Source of the DNA: Paludibacter sp.
GTDB taxonomy: Bacteria; Bacteroidota; Bacteroidia; Bacteroidales; Paludibacteraceae
Direction: 5' to 3'
DNA length: 64,000 nt
Assembly: GCA_017882285.1 (NCBI GenBank)
Contig: JADGPS010000002.1
Location: 1-64,000, forward strand
Below the pieces are notes generated by a model. That model saw only the letters and a list, made by a program, of their open reading frames with translations, did not search any database and was not told the DNA's origin. This document shows positions 9,928 through 20,599 of the stretch, one piece after another. How positions within the stretch are numbered: position 1 is the stretch's first letter; each line of letters opens with the position of its first letter. A program made the position numbers and the translations under genes.

Positions 9928-11505
9928 ATGACACGTAAATTCGATTTTTTGGTCATTGGAAGCGGTATTGCGGGCATTAGTTTTGCATTGAAAGCTGCTA
10001 AATATGGTAAAGTTGCATTACTTTGCAAAACTTCATTGAGTGAATCAAACACCTCTTTTGCTCAGGGTGGAATAGCTTCTGTAACTTATGACCCGGACAA
10101 TTTCGAAAAACATATTGAGGACACCTTAATTTCTGGTGACGGACATTGTGAATTGGCTGCAGTTGAAAAAGTGATTTACGAAGCTCCAAATCAGATAAAA
10201 GAATTACTAAATTGGGGAGTTGATTTCGATAGGGATGAAGACGGTAAATTCGATTTGCATCGTGAAGGCGGACATTCTGAGCACCGAATTTTACATCATA
10301 AAGACAATACCGGTTATGAGATCCAGGAAACTTTAATTCGTCAAGTAAAAGCTCATCCGGAAATTGAAGTTTATGAGCATTATTTTGCAATTGAAATTCT
10401 TACTCAGCATCATTTGGGAGAAGTTGTAACGCATCATACTCCGGGTATTGAATGTTATGGTGCTTATGTACTAAATCAACAAACGAACAATATTCACACA
10501 TTCCTATCCAAAGTTACCTTACTTGCAACCGGTGGAATTGGCAGTGTCTATTCAACAACTACAAATCCCGAAATTGCCACCGGTGATGGAATTGCGATGG
10601 TTCACAGAGCCAGAGGAATAATTAAAGATATGGAATTCGTACAGTTTCATCCTACAGCTCTGTATCATCCCGGTGAAAGACCAACATTTTTAATATCAGA
10701 AGCGATTCGAGGTTATGGAGCAATTTTGCGAACTCAGGATGGAAAACTATTCATGCAAAAATACGATGAACGTGGTTCACTTGCTCCACGCGACATAGTG
10801 GCACGTGCCATTGATAATGAAATGAAAATTCGCGGTCATAGTTTTGTATATCTGGATGTTACACACGAAGATCCAAAAGAAACCAAAAAACATTTCCCCA
10901 ATATTTATAAAAAATGTCTCGAATACGGGATTGATATTACAAAAGATTATATTCCCGTTTCACCCACTCAGCATTATCTTTGCGGCGGAATAAAAGTGGA
11001 TTTGAATGGACGTTCTTCCATTAATCGATTATATGCAGCCGGCGAATGTTCGTGTACAGGATTACACGGTGCTAATCGATTAGCATCAAATTCACTGATT
11101 GAAGCTATTGTTTATGCCGATGCAGCAGTGAAAGATGCTGTTAAAATAATTGATTCTCTAACATTTAATGAGTTTATACTCGATTGGAATGACGAAGGCA
11201 CTTCACTTCCCGAAGAAATGGTTTTAATAACTCAAAGTTTCCGTGAAGTTGAGCAAATTATGAGTACCTATGTGGGCATTGTTCGTTCCAATTTGCGTTT
11301 GATCAGAGCTATGAATCGGTTAGAGATTCTTTATCGAGAAACAGAACATTTGTTTGAAAAGTCAGTTGTTTCAAGAGAAATTTGTGAACTTCGTAACGTT
11401 ATCAGCATTGCCTATCTGATTATAAAACAAGCACTCATGCGAAAGGAAAGCCGTGGGTTACATTATACGGTTGATTATCCCGACCGAATGAGAAATGAGA
11501 CTTGA
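9928..11505 (+). CDS. nadB: L-aspartate oxidase
   Basis: FLVIGSGIAGISFALKAA, SNTSFAQGGIASV, REGGHSEHRILH, GLHGANRLASNSLIEA. Confidence 0.95.
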   Translation: MTRKFDFLVIGSGIAGISFALKAAKYGKVALLCKTSLSESNTSFAQGGIASVTYDPDNFEKHIEDTLISGDGHCELAAVEKVIYEAPNQIKELLNWGVDFDRDEDGKFDLHREGGHSEHRILHHKDNTGYEIQETLIRQVKAHPEIEVYEHYFAIEILTQHHLGEVVTHHTPGIECYGAYVLNQQTNNIHTFLSKVTLLATGGIGSVYSTTTNPEIATGDGIAMVHRARGIIKDMEFVQFHPTALYHPGERPTFLISEAIRGYGAILRTQDGKLFMQKYDERGSLAPRDIVARAIDNEMKIRGHSFVYLDVTHEDPKETKKHFPNIYKKCLEYGIDITKDYIPVSPTQHYLCGGIKVDLNGRSSINRLYAAGECSCTGLHGANRLASNSLIEAIVYADAAVKDAVKIIDSLTFNEFILDWNDEGTSLPEEMVLITQSFREVEQIMSTYVGIVRSNLRLIRAMNRLEILYRETEHLFEKSVVSREICELRNVISIAYLIIKQALMRKESRGLHYTVDYPDRMRNET

Positions 11506-11629
11506 TCAGGATAAGTTGGTAAACGGAATTTACAAAGTCAAAACAAAGTAAATTTAAGAATAACAACTAAAATTTTAGAGATTAATTCAGAGAAATGCAC
11601 TAACTTTGACCACTGAGAATTAATTCAAA

Positions 11630-12052
11630 ATGAAACGTGTGAAACTTTTAAAAATCAGGCGAATGATACGAATATTTACACTTTTAATATTGTGTGTGTC
11701 CGTTGCAGGTCTTAACGCCCAAATCACTTCAAAAGGAGACTCACATAATACAAATCAAAATGTTGTAATAAAAATTGAAGGCAATCAGAATGGCTGGGTG
11801 AAAGGAGATAATGATGTTTCTTCCGGGATAAGTACTCCGGCTTTAGGAAATGAGAATGTCAGTTTTAATGCAACTTCCGAAGGAATATATGTCACAATTA
11901 ACAAAGGCACAAATAAAATAAAATTATTTGCACTTACCGGACAATTACTATTAGACGGCGACTTAAAGCAAGGTCGTTTCTTTATTCCAACCCGAACAGG
12001 AATTTATTTTATGAAAATAAATAACAAAAGCTACAAAGTTATTTGTAGATAA
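11630..12052 (+). CDS. Small secreted protein with type IX-like C-terminal domain
   Basis: Signal peptide; C-terminal IKLFALTGQLLLDGDLKQGRFFIPTRTGIYFMKINNKSYKVICR. Confidence 0.6.
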   Translation: MKRVKLLKIRRMIRIFTLLILCVSVAGLNAQITSKGDSHNTNQNVVIKIEGNQNGWVKGDNDVSSGISTPALGNENVSFNATSEGIYVTINKGTNKIKLFALTGQLLLDGDLKQGRFFIPTRTGIYFMKINNKSYKVICR

Positions 12053-12080
12053 AAACCACCCTCTAAACAAACTTATTCAT

Positions 12081-12386
12081 ATGCTCAAACATCTCGTTTT
12101 TTTTAGTTTAGCCGAGAATGCCGAAGGAAAAACAAAAGCTGAACATGCTGAATTAATTAAATTAGGATTAGAAAATCTTAAGAATCTAATTCCTGAAATA
12201 ATTCATATTGAAGTTGGTATAAACTGCCCGAATGCTCCCAAAACAGATTACGACATTGCATTATATTCCGAATTCGACAGTTTTGAAACACTCGATATTT
12301 ATCAGAATCATCGTGAACATAAGCGTGTTGCATCTTATATTGGTAAAGTCAGAACTTCTCGTGCCGCTGTTGATTATGAAGTTTAA
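12081..12386 (+). CDS. Dabb family (stress-responsive alpha/beta barrel) protein
   Basis: MLKHLVFFSL...EIGINCPNAPKTDYDIALYSEFDSFETLDIYQNHREHKRVASYI pattern. Confidence 0.85.
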   Translation: MLKHLVFFSLAENAEGKTKAEHAELIKLGLENLKNLIPEIIHIEVGINCPNAPKTDYDIALYSEFDSFETLDIYQNHREHKRVASYIGKVRTSRAAVDYEV

Positions 12387-12466
12387 TATACTTCTTTACT
12401 TTAAGTAAAATCAACATTTAGCTAAGTTGTTTATTTTAAGTATCTTACATTTAACCATATTATTTT

Positions 12467-12507
12467 AATGGTCAATATTTTTATTAATTAAAAAATATTT
12501 GACCATT
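12467..12507. promoter_or_regulatory. AT-rich inverted repeat upstream of ssb
   Basis: aatggtcaatattttt ... aaaaatatttgaccatt, one bulge. Confidence 0.5.
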
Positions 12508-12587
12508 ATTGTTTTATATTCAAAAAATATAATTATTTTTACATCAAATTAACAACTTATTTATTAATCTTTTAAAATCTAAGATTT

Positions 12588-13010
12588 ATGTCTGTAAACA
12601 AAGTTATTTTAGTTGGAAATGTAGGGAAAGATCCCGAAGTTCGTTATTTGGATAAGAATGTGGCTGTAGCAAATTTTTCACTTGCAACCACTGATAGAGC
12701 TTACACAACTCAAAATGGAGTACAAGTTCCCGAACGTACTGAATGGCACAATATTGTGGCTTGGAGAAGTTTGGCAGAAATGACCGAAAAATATGTTAGA
12801 AAAGGAACTCAACTTTACATTGAAGGTAAAATTCAAACCCGTTCGTGGGAAAAAGATGGAATCAAACGGTACTCCACGGAAATTTATGCAGACACAATTC
12901 AATTATTAGGTAAGAAACCCGAATCAACCGATGCACTTAGTGCAGTAGCTGCACCACCTGCAGATGCCATTCAAGCACCTCCTCATGTTGAAGATGATCT
13001 GCCATTTTGA
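12588..13010 (+). CDS. ssb: Single-stranded DNA-binding protein
   Basis: OB-fold SSB sequence, C-terminal acidic tip EDDLPF. Confidence 0.95.
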   Translation: MSVNKVILVGNVGKDPEVRYLDKNVAVANFSLATTDRAYTTQNGVQVPERTEWHNIVAWRSLAEMTEKYVRKGTQLYIEGKIQTRSWEKDGIKRYSTEIYADTIQLLGKKPESTDALSAVAAPPADAIQAPPHVEDDLPF

Positions 13011-13036
13011 TTTCTTTTTTCGATAAAGTTTATGAA

Positions 13037-13073
13037 AGAGGCTGTATCAAAAAGTGATGCAGCCTCTTTTTTT
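13037..13073. terminator. Terminator after ssb
   Basis: agaggctgtatca-aaaag-tgatgcagcctct followed by T7. Confidence 0.85.
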
Positions 13074-13092
13074 CTCTTTCTGAATTATCGGT

Positions 13093-14133
13093 TTATTCAA
13101 TACTTAACAATCGACCGGTTTGTTGATCAATCCTTACTTTAAGATTGGGTTGTTTAAATATACTTTCGGGCAATGGAACGGTTTTTCCAAATTGAGAGAC
13201 AAAAAATTCATTACTGTATAAAGTATTTATTCCATCACTTATTGAAATCTGGGTTGAAGCCGGTAAAATGTAGAAAAGTGACTGTTCTTCGTGTTTAGCT
13301 TTCGAGTCAGCATGAGAAACAGGGATGATTACCGGTACAATATTAATATAATAAGGTACACCACTTAAATCATCCGAAGCGACAATTCCTTTGAATGCTG
13401 ATAAACGGAACAAAACCAGATCGTTAATGGCTGAAGTGGGAGTAATAACTATATTTTGGGTTTGAGTTTCGGTTATTGTTTTGCCTAAAAAAAGTTCTGT
13501 CAGTTCGCGTTCCATTTTGTATTGACCGTCAAGCATAGATTTAAAAGAATCACCATCGGCAGGCATTTTTTCAACATCGGCAGTGAGTAAACTCAATCTG
13601 CTTTCGCGAATACGGTAAATTTGTTTTGCCACACCTTCGGCTAATTTTGCTTCGGAGCCTGCCATCATATATTCTTCGCCAAGGGGGAGCAATGCATCGG
13701 TTTTTGAAACATCTTTTGTTGTCAATCCAACAGTTTTTTCAGAAACTTTTTCAAGTTCACAAATTACATTTACACCACATAAAATTCCCTGTGAATTTAC
13801 CGACAAACGGGTTGTATGAATGGATTTTTCGGGGATATATGAATATGTCCTGTTAGGATCAGGCAACGAACGTGTTTTTATTTTTATACTTTTCAGTCGA
13901 AAACTCGTTTTTTCTTCTGTAATTACTTTCTTTGTAGCTAAATAACGTTCAGAATAACGATAAAAAACACCCGGTTTTTGAGTTGTTTTTTCAGTTTTGA
14001 TTTCAATACAAAATTCTGTTTTTGGTAATGAATATACAATCGCCGGTTCTCCTTTGTTCAGAGAAAAGGATGTTTGTGACTTAACCGGCAAGCTAAGCAC
14101 AAATAATGCTGAAAATAAAATTAGGTTTTTCAT
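13093..14133 (-). CDS. DUF4831-like exported protein
   Basis: Signal peptide MKNLILFSALFVLSLPVKSQ; PGVFYRYSERYLATK context. Confidence 0.6.
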   Translation of the reverse strand: MKNLILFSALFVLSLPVKSQTSFSLNKGEPAIVYSLPKTEFCIEIKTEKTTQKPGVFYRYSERYLATKKVITEEKTSFRLKSIKIKTRSLPDPNRTYSYIPEKSIHTTRLSVNSQGILCGVNVICELEKVSEKTVGLTTKDVSKTDALLPLGEEYMMAGSEAKLAEGVAKQIYRIRESRLSLLTADVEKMPADGDSFKSMLDGQYKMERELTELFLGKTITETQTQNIVITPTSAINDLVLFRLSAFKGIVASDDLSGVPYYINIVPVIIPVSHADSKAKHEEQSLFYILPASTQISISDGINTLYSNEFFVSQFGKTVPLPESIFKQPNLKVRIDQQTGRLLSIE

Positions 14134-14153
14134 TGCAACTTGTTTGTTAACAA

Positions 14154-16523
14154 TCATTTTTTACTCTTTGCTTTGGCTTTCGGCTTAATTACCGCAGCTT
14201 TTCTTCCAAATGCTTTCTTTTTAGCGCCGGCTTCGGGTTGAGCTGCCATCAATTCCTGACATCTTTCGAGCGTAAGCATTGCTGGATCAGTTCCTTTTGG
14301 AATTTTGTAATTCACTTTATCGCAGGTAAAATAAGGTCCGAATCGACCATTCAACACCTGAATTTCGGCATTTTCACCTAAGGTTTGGATAATTCTGTTC
14401 TTTTCTACTTCACGCTTTTCTTCTATAATTTCTATAGCACGTTCAGTTGTAACTTCCATCGGATCGTCAGTCTTTGGCAACGAATAGAATGATACATCGT
14501 GGCGGATATAGGGACCGAAACGACCAATAGCCACCGTCATCACTTTCCCTTCGAATTCACCAATCTGACGAGGTAATTTGAATAAATCCAACGCTTCATC
14601 CAACGTGATACTTTCGATAGATTGTTCTTTCCGAAGTGACGCGAATAAGGGTTTTTCTTCTTCTTCGGAAGTACCAATTTGAGCCAACGGACCGTATTTA
14701 CCAAGTTTAACCGAAAGTTGGCGACCACTAGTTGGGTCTATACCAAGAATCCGCTCACCAACTTGACGTTCTGAGTTTTTCATTGTGTCTTCTACAATCG
14801 GATGGAATTTTTTGTAGAACTTATCTATCGATTTTGTCCATTTTATTTTTCCATCTGCAATCGAATCGAATTCTTTTTCCACATCAGCCGTGAAATTGTA
14901 ATTTAAAATCGTTGGAAAATATTCAGTCAAAAAGTCATTTACCACCGTACCAATATCGGTCGGGAACAGTTTTGATTTCTCGGCACCGGCATTTTCTTCT
15001 TTTATTTTATCGGTAATTTTTCCTACTTTCAGTTTCAATACATTGTATTCGCGTTTCTCAGCCGGACGATCACCTTTTTCGACATACGAACGGTTTTGAA
15101 TGGTCGAGATAGTCGGTGCATAAGTGGAAGGACGACCGATTCCAAGTTCTTCCATTTTGCGCACCAGACTGGCTTCACCATAACGTGGTGGTTTTTGCGA
15201 GAAACGTTCCTGAGCCACAATTTCTGTTGTCAAAAGTTTTTCGCCGTTTTTCATTGCCGGTAATAAGGATTCTTTTTCTGAATCCACTTCGTCATCAGTC
15301 GATTCCATATAAACTTTCAGAAAACCGTCGAAAACAATCACTTCGCCCGAAGCCACAAACTGATGCTGACTACCTGAAACATTGATATAAATAGACGTTT
15401 TTTCCAGTTCGGCATCAGCCATTTGCGAAGCAATGGTGCGTTTCCAGATTAATTCGTACAAGCGTTTTTCCTGTACAGTACCTTCCACGGTGTGAGTATT
15501 CATGTAACTCGGACGTATGGCCTCGTGGGCTTCCTGTGCACCTTTAGTTTTGTTGTTAAACTTGCGAATATGCACATATTTTTGACCTGCCATGCTGATA
15601 ATCTCCACTTTGGAAGCACCTAAAGCCAAATTGGACAGATTTACCGAGTCGGTACGCATGTAGGTTATTTTCCCTGCTTCGTACAGTCTTTGCGCCACCT
15701 GCATAGTTTGTGCCACCGAAAAGCCCAGTTTACGGGCAGCTTCCTGTTGTAGTGTGGAAGTGGTAAAAGGTGGAGCCGGAGATTTTTTAGCCGGTTTGGT
15801 AATTATATCGTCAATGCTGAATTGAGCATTTTTGCATGTTTCAAGGAATGCCAGTGCTTCTACTTTGATAGCAAATCGCTGTTGAAGTTCAGCTTTCAGT
15901 TCAACAGTTTTGCCATTTGCATCCACAGAACTAAATACTGCGTTGACACGATAGGATGCTTCAGGAACAAATTGATTGATTTCTCGTTCACGGTCCACAA
16001 TCAGACGCACAGCTACCGACTGAACCCGACCTGCTGAAAGGGATGGACGAACTTTACGCCACAGAATAGGTGATAATTCAAACCCGACAATACGGTCCAA
16101 CACCCGGCGGGCTTGTTGTGCATCTACCAGATTTACATCAATATCACGTGGGTTTTCGATGGCATGAAGTATGGCATCTTTCGTAATTTCGTGGAAAACA
16201 ATGCGACGGGTAGAATCTTTTTTTAGTTTCAGCTCTTCGTACAAATGCCAGGCAATGGCTTCTCCTTCGCGGTCTTCATCGGAAGCGAGCCAAACAATTT
16301 CGGCATCTTTACTTGCCTTTTTTAACTCTGACACCGTTTTCTTCTTGTCAGCAGAAACTACGTATTGTGGTTGATAGTTATTTTCGAAATCAATACCAAT
16401 TCCTTTTTCGGCTAAATCACGAATGTGCCCGAAACTGGACATGACCTGATAATCTTTTCCAAGAAATTTTTCAATGGTTTTAGCTTTGGCAGGTGACTCT
16501 ACTATGACAAGATTTTTAGACAT
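14154..16523 (-). CDS. topA: DNA topoisomerase I
   Basis: LVIVESPAKAKTIEKFLG, SDEDREGEAIAWHL, YMRTDS active site, FGPYI repeats. Confidence 0.97.
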   Translation of the reverse strand: MSKNLVIVESPAKAKTIEKFLGKDYQVMSSFGHIRDLAEKGIGIDFENNYQPQYVVSADKKKTVSELKKASKDAEIVWLASDEDREGEAIAWHLYEELKLKKDSTRRIVFHEITKDAILHAIENPRDIDVNLVDAQQARRVLDRIVGFELSPILWRKVRPSLSAGRVQSVAVRLIVDREREINQFVPEASYRVNAVFSSVDANGKTVELKAELQQRFAIKVEALAFLETCKNAQFSIDDIITKPAKKSPAPPFTTSTLQQEAARKLGFSVAQTMQVAQRLYEAGKITYMRTDSVNLSNLALGASKVEIISMAGQKYVHIRKFNNKTKGAQEAHEAIRPSYMNTHTVEGTVQEKRLYELIWKRTIASQMADAELEKTSIYINVSGSQHQFVASGEVIVFDGFLKVYMESTDDEVDSEKESLLPAMKNGEKLLTTEIVAQERFSQKPPRYGEASLVRKMEELGIGRPSTYAPTISTIQNRSYVEKGDRPAEKREYNVLKLKVGKITDKIKEENAGAEKSKLFPTDIGTVVNDFLTEYFPTILNYNFTADVEKEFDSIADGKIKWTKSIDKFYKKFHPIVEDTMKNSERQVGERILGIDPTSGRQLSVKLGKYGPLAQIGTSEEEEKPLFASLRKEQSIESITLDEALDLFKLPRQIGEFEGKVMTVAIGRFGPYIRHDVSFYSLPKTDDPMEVTTERAIEIIEEKREVEKNRIIQTLGENAEIQVLNGRFGPYFTCDKVNYKIPKGTDPAMLTLERCQELMAAQPEAGAKKKAFGRKAAVIKPKAKAKSKK

Positions 16524-17062
16524 ACAGATTAATTTAAAATAATTGAGTGAATGTTACTTTTTGTTTTACCAAGAACAACCTTTTTTTATTAATTAAAATC
16601 AAAGGATTTACAATATAAATGTAAAAGGATTTATGAAATTGGGTGCAAAATAACAAAAACAAGTTGGTACAAGCCAAATTTTCAGTACATTATTTTTGTT
16701 TTTTATTGTTTTTGTTGGGAAAATTCTATTAAAAGTTGATGTTCTGAGTAAACTTTTTACAAAAATCAAAGCGAAAGCCATACTCTAATTAGAAAAGCAT
16801 TGCGTTAAATATATAATACCTGAAATCGTGAGAGCAAAATACTGCATCTGTTTGAAATCTGTTGAGACGATTAAAGATGATATTTTCAAAATCACGACTC
16901 TGAATTTTTAAATTATATATCACTTGGCTTAAATTCAGTTGATTTTAGATAAATAATCATTCACACCGACACAAATTTTTTGTTGATTTTTTGGAAAACA
17001 CTTTGTTTTAGTGAATAATTGTGTAATTTTGACAAATAATAAACTTAGAAATCAATAACATT

Positions 17063-17635
17063 ATGAAAACTAAAAAACACTTTCTATTAGCTGTATTTTT
17101 TTTCTTTTGTTTTTCAGGTTTTTCTCAAGACCATTTAAAATTTAAAGGAATACCAATAAATGGTACGATTGCCAACTTTGTTAATGAATTGTCAAAACAA
17201 GATTATATTATTACAAATACGGCAATTGACAGTATTACTTTAAAAGGTACATTTGTTGGGGAACTAAGTAGGATTGTTGTGGAAGCTGGAAGAGCTGGAA
17301 ATTTATTATACAAAGTTACTGTTTATTTGCCTCCAAGAGATAATTGGATGTCTTTGACTAAAAGGTACGATGAAATTCTAAAAGAAATGACAATTAAATA
17401 TAGAAAAAGTACACCATTCTATTATTTCTTTGAACCATATTATAATGGTGATGGAAAAGAGATGGAAGCCTTGTCGAGGGGAAAGATAACTTTTACGGAT
17501 TTTTGGACTAATAATTCTGGGGGAGAAATATTATCTATAATAGAATCAAAAGAAATATCTATAGAATATGAAGATGATTTGAATAGGAAAATTATAGAAA
17601 CTGACAAGAAAAATATAATTAACAAGGATATATAA
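17063..17635 (+). CDS. Hypothetical exported protein
   Basis: Signal peptide MKTKKHFLLAVFFFFCFSGFSQ; AT-rich isolated ORF. Confidence 0.6.
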   Translation: MKTKKHFLLAVFFFFCFSGFSQDHLKFKGIPINGTIANFVNELSKQDYIITNTAIDSITLKGTFVGELSRIVVEAGRAGNLLYKVTVYLPPRDNWMSLTKRYDEILKEMTIKYRKSTPFYYFFEPYYNGDGKEMEALSRGKITFTDFWTNNSGGEILSIIESKEISIEYEDDLNRKIIETDKKNIINKDI

Positions 17636-17726
17636 TCATTGTATTACATCTTTTAGTGTGAATTTAAAGGAAGAAATTTGAGCAAAAACAGAAAATGTTC
17701 CAGTAATGTTCCAGTAATAAATTTTA

Positions 17727-17762
17727 AAACCCCCACAATCCTTTGATTATGAGGGTTTTTTC
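17727..17762. terminator. Bidirectional terminator-like hairpin
   Basis: aaaacccccacaatc-ctt-tgattatgagggtttttt. Confidence 0.7.
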
Positions 17763-17774
17763 ACTAATTAATCG

Positions 17775-17857
17775 TACCCGAAGCGGGACTTGAACCCGCA
17801 CAGCCGTGAAGCCAAAGGATTTTAAGTCCTTCGTGTCTACCATTCCACCATCCGGGC
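17775..17857 (-). tRNA. tRNA-Leu(UAA)
   Basis: gcccgga...acttaaaat...variable arm...gcgggttcaagtcccgcttcgggta; anticodon TAA; acceptor stem pairs. Confidence 0.92.
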
Positions 17858-17890
17858 AGAATACGACAAATACCCTTATTTAACCTAAAA

Positions 17891-17959
17891 GAAGCCAAAG
17901 GATTTTAAGTCCTTAGTGCCTGCCTGCGGTAGGCAGGTCTACCATTCCACCATCCGGGC
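17891..17959 (-). pseudogene. Truncated tRNA-Leu copy (5' portion only) with a 19-nt hairpin insertion in the D-arm
   Basis: Matches the 5' part of tRNA-Leu 17775-17857 except one substitution and insertion cctgcctgcggtaggcagg at 17919-17937; variable and T arms absent. Confidence 0.88.
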
Positions 17960-17969
17960 AGGGTACTTG

Positions 17970-18042
<73 letters not shown>

Positions 18043-18045
18043 AAT

Positions 18046-18080
18046 TATTTGTCTTTTATCTTGATTCTTGGCTCTTGAAT
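18046..18080 (-). repeat. Heptad array ATTCAAG AGCCAAG AATCAAG ATAAAAG ACAAATA
   Basis: 7-bp phase, consensus ANNMAAG on the minus strand. Confidence 0.75.
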
Positions 18081-18127
18081 CGGAAGAAACTTTTCTCTCA
18101 AAGCGGCTGCAAAGATACGTTATTTTT

Positions 18128-18760
18128 TTAATTTCCGAAATTTTTTGGCAGAAAAATATTGGCAAATCTTTTTCTTGCAATAGATTTTGGAGTGGCAAGT
18201 GATTGATCGATGTGAGGTAAGTTAGCAGAGAAATTGCCTTTTAATTCTAATTTATCATCCGTTTTAAAATCACAAGCAATGCTATAAGTATTTCCAAATC
18301 TGATTGCGGTAAGAGTCCCGCCGGTAATAAGTTTGAGCGTTGATCTGGCAGAATTTACTTCGTAATATGAAATATACGCACCGATTGGGTAAACTTCATT
18401 ATCAACCGTATCATTCTTTCCGGGAGAAACCGTAAATGGCAACCCACTATCGCTTATGGTATAAGTTCCATTCGGAAGTAATGTGTCAGTTGGGGCTATA
18501 AAAACATCTTCCAGAAACAAATATTGACCTACACCAACCAAACTTCCTATATCATTGATTTTCAATGAATCAGAAAATAGAGACAATGATATGACATTGT
18601 CATTATTGCCATAATCGGCATAATAAGCTCCGTAAAACTCAGCATAACCCCAACTATAAGTTGGATTTGTATTGTAAACATAAGGAGGATTAGGTTGTAC
18701 TCCAACACAGGAAGCCAACAATCCGGCAAGTAATATTATCGACAAATTATGATTTTTCAT
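18128..18760 (-). CDS. Hypothetical lipoprotein
   Basis: MKNHNLSIILLAGLLASC lipobox. Confidence 0.7.
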   Translation of the reverse strand: MKNHNLSIILLAGLLASCVGVQPNPPYVYNTNPTYSWGYAEFYGAYYADYGNNDNVISLSLFSDSLKINDIGSLVGVGQYLFLEDVFIAPTDTLLPNGTYTISDSGLPFTVSPGKNDTVDNEVYPIGAYISYYEVNSARSTLKLITGGTLTAIRFGNTYSIACDFKTDDKLELKGNFSANLPHIDQSLATPKSIARKRFANIFLPKNFGN

Positions 18761-18844
18761 TGAAAAAAAATCTGTTTTGAGTTTATTTTTTTAATAACGA
18801 AAATAAAGTTGTGATGTTATACGGCTATTCAATTAACAATAATT

Positions 18845-20110
18845 TTATTCAACCAAATTTTCTTTTATCCGAATATAACGTACCGGATAATATGCCGCCA
18901 AAAATCCCATAAACAAAACGGTTATAAATACCAAAAATATATCCAATGTATTGGTTACTACAGGATAAGCATCAACCACATAACCGGTTCCAAGTTTCAG
19001 TAGCCCAAAATATTGTTGCATCAGACAAAGTAACGTTCCTAAACAAATGCCAATCAACGCTCCTACACCGGATATCATCCAACCTTCAAAAAGAAAAATG
19101 CGCTTAATTAATTGATTGTTAGCACCCAAATTCCTTAAAGTTTGTATGTCAGCTTTTTTATCAATAATCAACATAGATAACGACCCAATAATATTAAAGC
19201 TGGCTATCAGTAATATAAAACAGAGAATCAGGTAAGTTATCCATTTCTCAATTTTCATGATTTTGAAGAAACTTTCCTGCTGTTCGTAGCGGTTCTTAAC
19301 TTGAAAACGATCACCAAGCAAAGTTTGGATTTGCTTTTGAATTTCGGATTGCTTTACACCTTTTGCCAATTTCAATTCCACAGCCGACACAGTTGATTTT
19401 TCATATTCAAATAAATTACGGGCTAAATCAATGGAAACCAACACATAATGATCGTCGTATTGCAACTGCTTGACTGAAAAAATTCCTGAGACAAATGTTC
19501 CGATCTGATTAAAGCTATTTTCGGGTCGGAGCAAATTAATTTTCGAGGTTCGTTTTGGTGCATAAATGTAAAGCGGATCAATAAAATGCGTTCCAAGCCC
19601 GAGAATACTCGCTACACCAACTCCGGGAACAGCCCGTTGAAAAGCACCGTCAAAAAGTACAAATCTTCCGTCGTACATGATGCTGTCGATGCGCGTCATT
19701 TTTTCAAAATCTTTGCTGACACCTTTGATGGTTGCCGGCATTTGTTTGTCTTTAAAGCGTAACAAAGCATTTTCTTCCACCACTTCGGTGAAATAAGCAA
19801 CTGATTTCATTTTATGTAATTCATTGAATTCCTTTGAATTAACATCAAATGTTTTGCCATGTGTCAACGTAATTTTCAAATCAGGATCGAAAGCCGAGAA
19901 CATATCCGAAATAAGCGTTTCAAAACCATTGAACACAGACAAAACACAAACCAACGCCATCGTTCCAATAGCCACACCTGCCGCCGAAATACCGGAAATG
20001 ATATTGATGGCATTGTGTGATTTTTTTGAAAACAAATAGCGTCGGGCTATCCTGAACGAAAAAGATAGTCCTCGAAATTTGTTGTGTGTTGATGTGTTTT
20101 GATTTGGCAT
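18845..20110 (-). CDS. FtsX-like permease (LolC/LolE-type ABC transporter permease)
   Basis: N-terminal IARRYLFSKKSHNAINIISGISAAGVAIGTMALVCVLSVFNGFE, C-terminal FtsX TM region. Confidence 0.88.
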   Translation of the reverse strand: MPNQNTSTHNKFRGLSFSFRIARRYLFSKKSHNAINIISGISAAGVAIGTMALVCVLSVFNGFETLISDMFSAFDPDLKITLTHGKTFDVNSKEFNELHKMKSVAYFTEVVEENALLRFKDKQMPATIKGVSKDFEKMTRIDSIMYDGRFVLFDGAFQRAVPGVGVASILGLGTHFIDPLYIYAPKRTSKINLLRPENSFNQIGTFVSGIFSVKQLQYDDHYVLVSIDLARNLFEYEKSTVSAVELKLAKGVKQSEIQKQIQTLLGDRFQVKNRYEQQESFFKIMKIEKWITYLILCFILLIASFNIIGSLSMLIIDKKADIQTLRNLGANNQLIKRIFLFEGWMISGVGALIGICLGTLLCLMQQYFGLLKLGTGYVVDAYPVVTNTLDIFLVFITVLFMGFLAAYYPVRYIRIKENLVE

Positions 20111-20124
20111 CGTAAATTAGAGTG

Positions 20125-20505
20125 CTAATCCAATTCAATAACTTCACCCTCTTTTAAAGGCGATGGCGGATCGCTTTTCAATAAATTATCTATATTTTCC
20201 AAATAATCCAACGAATCGTCCACATGAAAAAAAAGTTCAGGTACAATGCGTAATTGGTGCCGAACACGTTTGCCCAAATCGAAACGGATGGCTCTGGTGT
20301 CGGCGTAAATATGTTCTAAAACCGCCTTAGCTTTTTCACTTGGGAAAATGCTCAAATGCGTGCGGGCAATTCCCAAATCGGGACTTACACGAACAGTGGT
20401 TACGGTAATCAAAGTGCCGTGTAATTGGCGGGCATACAACAAAAAGATTTCTCCCAATTCTTTCTGCAACATACGCGATATTTTTTGTTGTCTGGTTGTT
20501 TCCAT
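20125..20505 (-). CDS. rbfA: Ribosome-binding factor A
   Basis: METTRQQKISRMLQKELGEIF..., RHQLRIVPELFFHVDDSLDY; start moved to the internal Met. Confidence 0.9.
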   Translation of the reverse strand: METTRQQKISRMLQKELGEIFLLYARQLHGTLITVTTVRVSPDLGIARTHLSIFPSEKAKAVLEHIYADTRAIRFDLGKRVRHQLRIVPELFFHVDDSLDYLENIDNLLKSDPPSPLKEGEVIELD

Positions 20506-20559
20506 AGTTTTAGTTTTTATCCCTAATCCCAAAAGTTGGAATTAAAGCATTGGTTAATT

Positions 20560-20599
20560 ATTAGCAAATTAGCATATTGTCCAATTAGCACATTTTTAT
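20560..20599. repeat. Octad array ATTAGCAA ATTAGCAT ATTGTCCA ATTAGCAC ATTTTTAT
   Basis: 8-bp phase read directly; the last unit overlaps the cysS stop codon. Confidence 0.8.
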
